64,000 nucleotides of DNA from a beta proteobacterium L13 (GTDB lineage Bacteria; Pseudomonadota; Gammaproteobacteria; Burkholderiales; Chromobacteriaceae): assembly GCA_000335715.1 (NCBI GenBank), contig AMYZ01000001.1:186001-250000 (forward strand). The letters are read 5' to 3'. Shown piece after piece: positions 61,158 through 64,000 of the stretch. How positions within the stretch are numbered: the first letter of the stretch is position 1; each line of letters starts with the position of its first letter. Under the pieces are notes generated by a model. That model worked only from the letters and a program-made list of their open reading frames with translations, made no database searches and was not told where the DNA came from. The position numbers were made by a program, and so were the translations under genes.

Positions 61158-61376
61158 ATGAGGCCACGTGACTTGCGCGGTTTAGCACCACCTGGGCCAC
61201 TGGAAATTATTTTAGCAGAGGTCGATGAGGCGAAGCCTGGAAAGCAATTGGCTTATGTGCTTCCTCATTTTCCAGGGCCACTGGCATCTCTGCTGGCGGA
61301 GCAGGGGGTACAGCTGCAGAGTCAAATGCTGCCTGACTTTAGTGGTGTCGTATTGACCCTGCAATTGCCCGGATGA
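61158..61376 (+). CDS. DUF2249-domain protein
   Basis: A 72-residue protein made of a single DUF2249 domain (TusA-like fold): DLRGLAPPGPLEIILAEVDEAKPGKQLAYVLPHFPGPLASLLAEQG, then LPDFSGVVLTLQLPG. LPHFPGPL corresponds to the usual LPHEPVPL. It lacks the Gly/Cys tail of the copy at 54551. An FNR-type box and a -10 lie upstream, so it should be induced without oxygen. It converges on cobA. Its function is unknown; nearby nitric-oxide genes suggest a role in that response. Confidence 0.78.
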   Translation: MRPRDLRGLAPPGPLEIILAEVDEAKPGKQLAYVLPHFPGPLASLLAEQGVQLQSQMLPDFSGVVLTLQLPG

Positions 61377-61422
61377 GTGTTTAAGGGTTGAGGATACGCC
61401 TTAGTCATTTATCTCAGGATGT

Positions 61423-62226
61423 TTAGCTGGACTGACTAGTGCTAACTCCTGGTAAAGAGGGTGATAGCAAGGGGTAGAGTCTTACCACTTCTCCAATGAG
61501 TAATAGCGCCGGAGGTATAATTAGCTGGCGTTGCACGGTATCGGCAAGGCCGGCAAGCGTTGTACAGCACACCCGCTGTTGCGGCGTCGTGGCGTTTTCT
61601 ATCACTGCTACAGGCGTGCCAGGTAGCCGACCATGCTCCATCAGGTTGCCAGCGATAGCAGCCGCCTCACCTAGCCCCATGTACACCACGATGGTCTCTC
61701 TGCAGTCGGTTCTTTGTGTCCAGTTCAGTGCTAATTCACCTTCACGGCGGTGGCCTGTGACCAATATTACTCCTTGCGCGCAGTCGCGATGGGTAAGTGG
61801 AATGCCGCAGCTTGCAGCTGCACCCAGCGCTGCACTGATACCTGGCACGACTTCACAGCGTATGCCTTCTGCTGCTAGTGCGGTCAGCTCTTCACCGCCC
61901 CTGCCGAAGAGCAGTGGATCTCCCCCCTTCAGTCTGACCACTCGCCGGCCTTGGCGCGCGTAATCCACCATTAGCTGGTGTATGGCAGCCTGTGGCAGTG
62001 TGTGTCGGTTGGCACGCTTGCCAACGCAAACCAGCTCGGCCTGGCGGTTGGCCAGCGCCAGGATGTCGGGGCTGACCAGCAAGTCGTACAGCACCACGTC
62101 GGCCTCGGCCAGGCGGCGCAGTGCTTTGAGGGTCAGCAGGTCCGGGTCGCCGGGGCCTGCGCCCACCAGGCTGACTTCGCCGGCCTGTAGCGGGGTAGCG
62201 TGGGAAAACGGTTGCGCGGTGTTCAT
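61423..62226 (-). CDS. cobA: Uroporphyrinogen-III C-methyltransferase
   Basis: A 267-residue SAM-dependent methylase making precorrin-2, the branch to siroheme, heme d1 and cobalamin. Motifs: VSLVGAGPGDPDLLTLKALR, DVVLYDLLVSPDIL, RRVVRLKGGDPLLFGRGGEEL, VVPGISAALGAAASCGIPLTHRD, and VVYMGLGEAAAI. AGAGGAG precedes the start. It has no CysG dehydrogenase/ferrochelatase part. It diverges from norC across one FNR palindrome, so an anaerobic role, siroheme or heme d1 for nitrite reductase, is likely. Confidence 0.93.
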   Translation of the reverse strand: MNTAQPFSHATPLQAGEVSLVGAGPGDPDLLTLKALRRLAEADVVLYDLLVSPDILALANRQAELVCVGKRANRHTLPQAAIHQLMVDYARQGRRVVRLKGGDPLLFGRGGEELTALAAEGIRCEVVPGISAALGAAASCGIPLTHRDCAQGVILVTGHRREGELALNWTQRTDCRETIVVYMGLGEAAAIAGNLMEHGRLPGTPVAVIENATTPQQRVCCTTLAGLADTVQRQLIIPPALLLIGEVVRLYPLLSPSLPGVSTSQSS

Positions 62227-62253
62227 GGCGGCTCCTCTGGTGTTGAGGTCGTC

Positions 62254-62325
62254 AGTGTAGGAAGGGCAGCGCCTGGAAATCGTTGATTCGAATCAATGCT
62301 ATCCGGATACCCCGAAACGTACAGT
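62254..62325. promoter_or_regulatory. Perfect FNR/DNR palindrome in a symmetric divergent promoter (cobA-norC)
   Basis: TTGATTCGAATCAA (62283-62296) is a perfect 14-bp palindrome and full FNR consensus. To the right TACAGT (62320-62325), and to the left on the minus strand TACACT (62259 to 62254), each lie with centre 33 bp from the centre of the box. This is the class II spacing for both norC and cobA. Confidence 0.82.
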
Positions 62326-62370
62326 CCGCCCTGAATGCCGGGGTTCCGGTACACATGATGGGAGGCTGCG

Positions 62371-62796
62371 ATGAGCACCAGTTTTACCAAGTCAACCGCA
62401 CGAAACATTTTCTACGGAGGGGCGGTGTTTTTCTTCCTGCTGTTTGTCGCACTGACGTTCGACACCGTGCAGGCCCTGCCCAAGCGCGATAACCGCGCCA
62501 ACCTCACCGAACAGGTGGCGCGCGGCAAGAACCTGTGGGAGGTGAACAACTGTATCGGCTGCCACACCTTGCTGGGCGAGGGCGCCTACTTTGCGCCGGA
62601 GCTGGGCAACGTCTACCAGCGTCGCGGGCCGGAGTTCATCAAGGCCTGGATCAAGGCGCAGCCCACCGGGGCACCGGGCCGTCGGCAGATGCCCAATTTC
62701 CACCTGACCGATGCCCAGATCGACGACCTGGTGGCATTCCTGAAGTACAGCAGCCAGATCAACACCAATAACTGGCCGCCGAACATCGAAGGCTAG
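62371..62796 (+). CDS. norC: Nitric oxide reductase cytochrome c subunit
   Basis: A 141-residue membrane-anchored cytochrome. An N-terminal helix (IFYGGAVFFFLLFVALTF) anchors it, and the heme site CIGCH (residues 64-68) faces the periplasm; the distal Met is in RQMPNFHLTDAQIDDLVAFL. It passes electrons to NorB in the cNor complex, which reduces NO to N2O. It begins downstream of an FNR palindrome. norB follows 65 bp after. Confidence 0.96.
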   Translation: MSTSFTKSTARNIFYGGAVFFFLLFVALTFDTVQALPKRDNRANLTEQVARGKNLWEVNNCIGCHTLLGEGAYFAPELGNVYQRRGPEFIKAWIKAQPTGAPGRRQMPNFHLTDAQIDDLVAFLKYSSQINTNNWPPNIEG

Positions 62797-62849
62797 ACCA
62801 GTCCGCCGTACCAGCGGGTGCGGCCAACGTATCCAGCCCTTTACCTTAA

Positions 62850-64000
<1,151 letters not shown>

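Overview
This is chromosomal DNA of about 60% G+C from a denitrifying Gram-negative bacterium. Gene content and protein style (GcvP, MetY, MurI, Mrp/ApbC, MdfA, MetG, NarK1/NarK2, NarX/L, cNor) fit a betaproteobacterium. My best guess is Neisseriales, family Chromobacteriaceae (Vogesella/Chromobacterium-like), but that assignment is inference. A short word, TGCGGCCAACC, recurs far above chance through the housekeeping parts, often as inverted pairs behind genes, the way DNA-uptake sequences sit in Neisseria terminators.

Layout. 1-15.6 kb is housekeeping: the gcvP end, a chemoreceptor, a CNNM/CorC membrane protein, a GGDEF-EAL protein, metY, a CPBP protease, murI, Mrp/ApbC, an MdfA-type efflux pump, metG, a small unknown gene and two identical initiator tRNAs, each with its own promoter and terminator. 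15.6-24.5 kb holds a possible old integration scar (GGGCACA repeats, an Xre-type fragment) and then a stress-flavoured block: two BON-domain proteins, an aconitase-fumarase pair, a Crp/Fnr-type regulator and CsbD.

24.7-30.3 kb is mobile DNA: a hipA remnant cut by an IS3-family transposase fragment, G-rich 12-nt repeats, an A+T-rich gene with a ribbon-helix-helix-like tail, 14-nt iterons, alpA, a second iteron-like array, and two Gp2 (YagK/YfjJ)-like genes behind a duplicated leader. 30.3-41 kb is metal cargo: CusRS-like regulators, a TolC-like protein, multicopper oxidase, cupredoxin, CusF-like protein and cytochrome c, then an RcnR/RcnA pair, an unknown gene and a NIT-domain chemoreceptor. 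This cargo is flanked by two diverged direct copies of the 3' end of the second Gp2-like gene.

41.4-64 kb is a nitrate respiration and denitrification island. Molybdopterin cofactor genes (mobB-moaD-moaE, moeA-moaC, moaA) serve the nitrate reductase narGHJI. narK1 and narK2 move nitrate and nitrite, and NarX-NarL sense them. NnrS, two DUF2249 proteins and NorCB deal with nitric oxide, and cobA supplies siroheme or heme d1 precursor. Two convincing FNR-type boxes lie in its last part. One is a perfect palindrome placed symmetrically between cobA and norC. norB runs off the end of the window.
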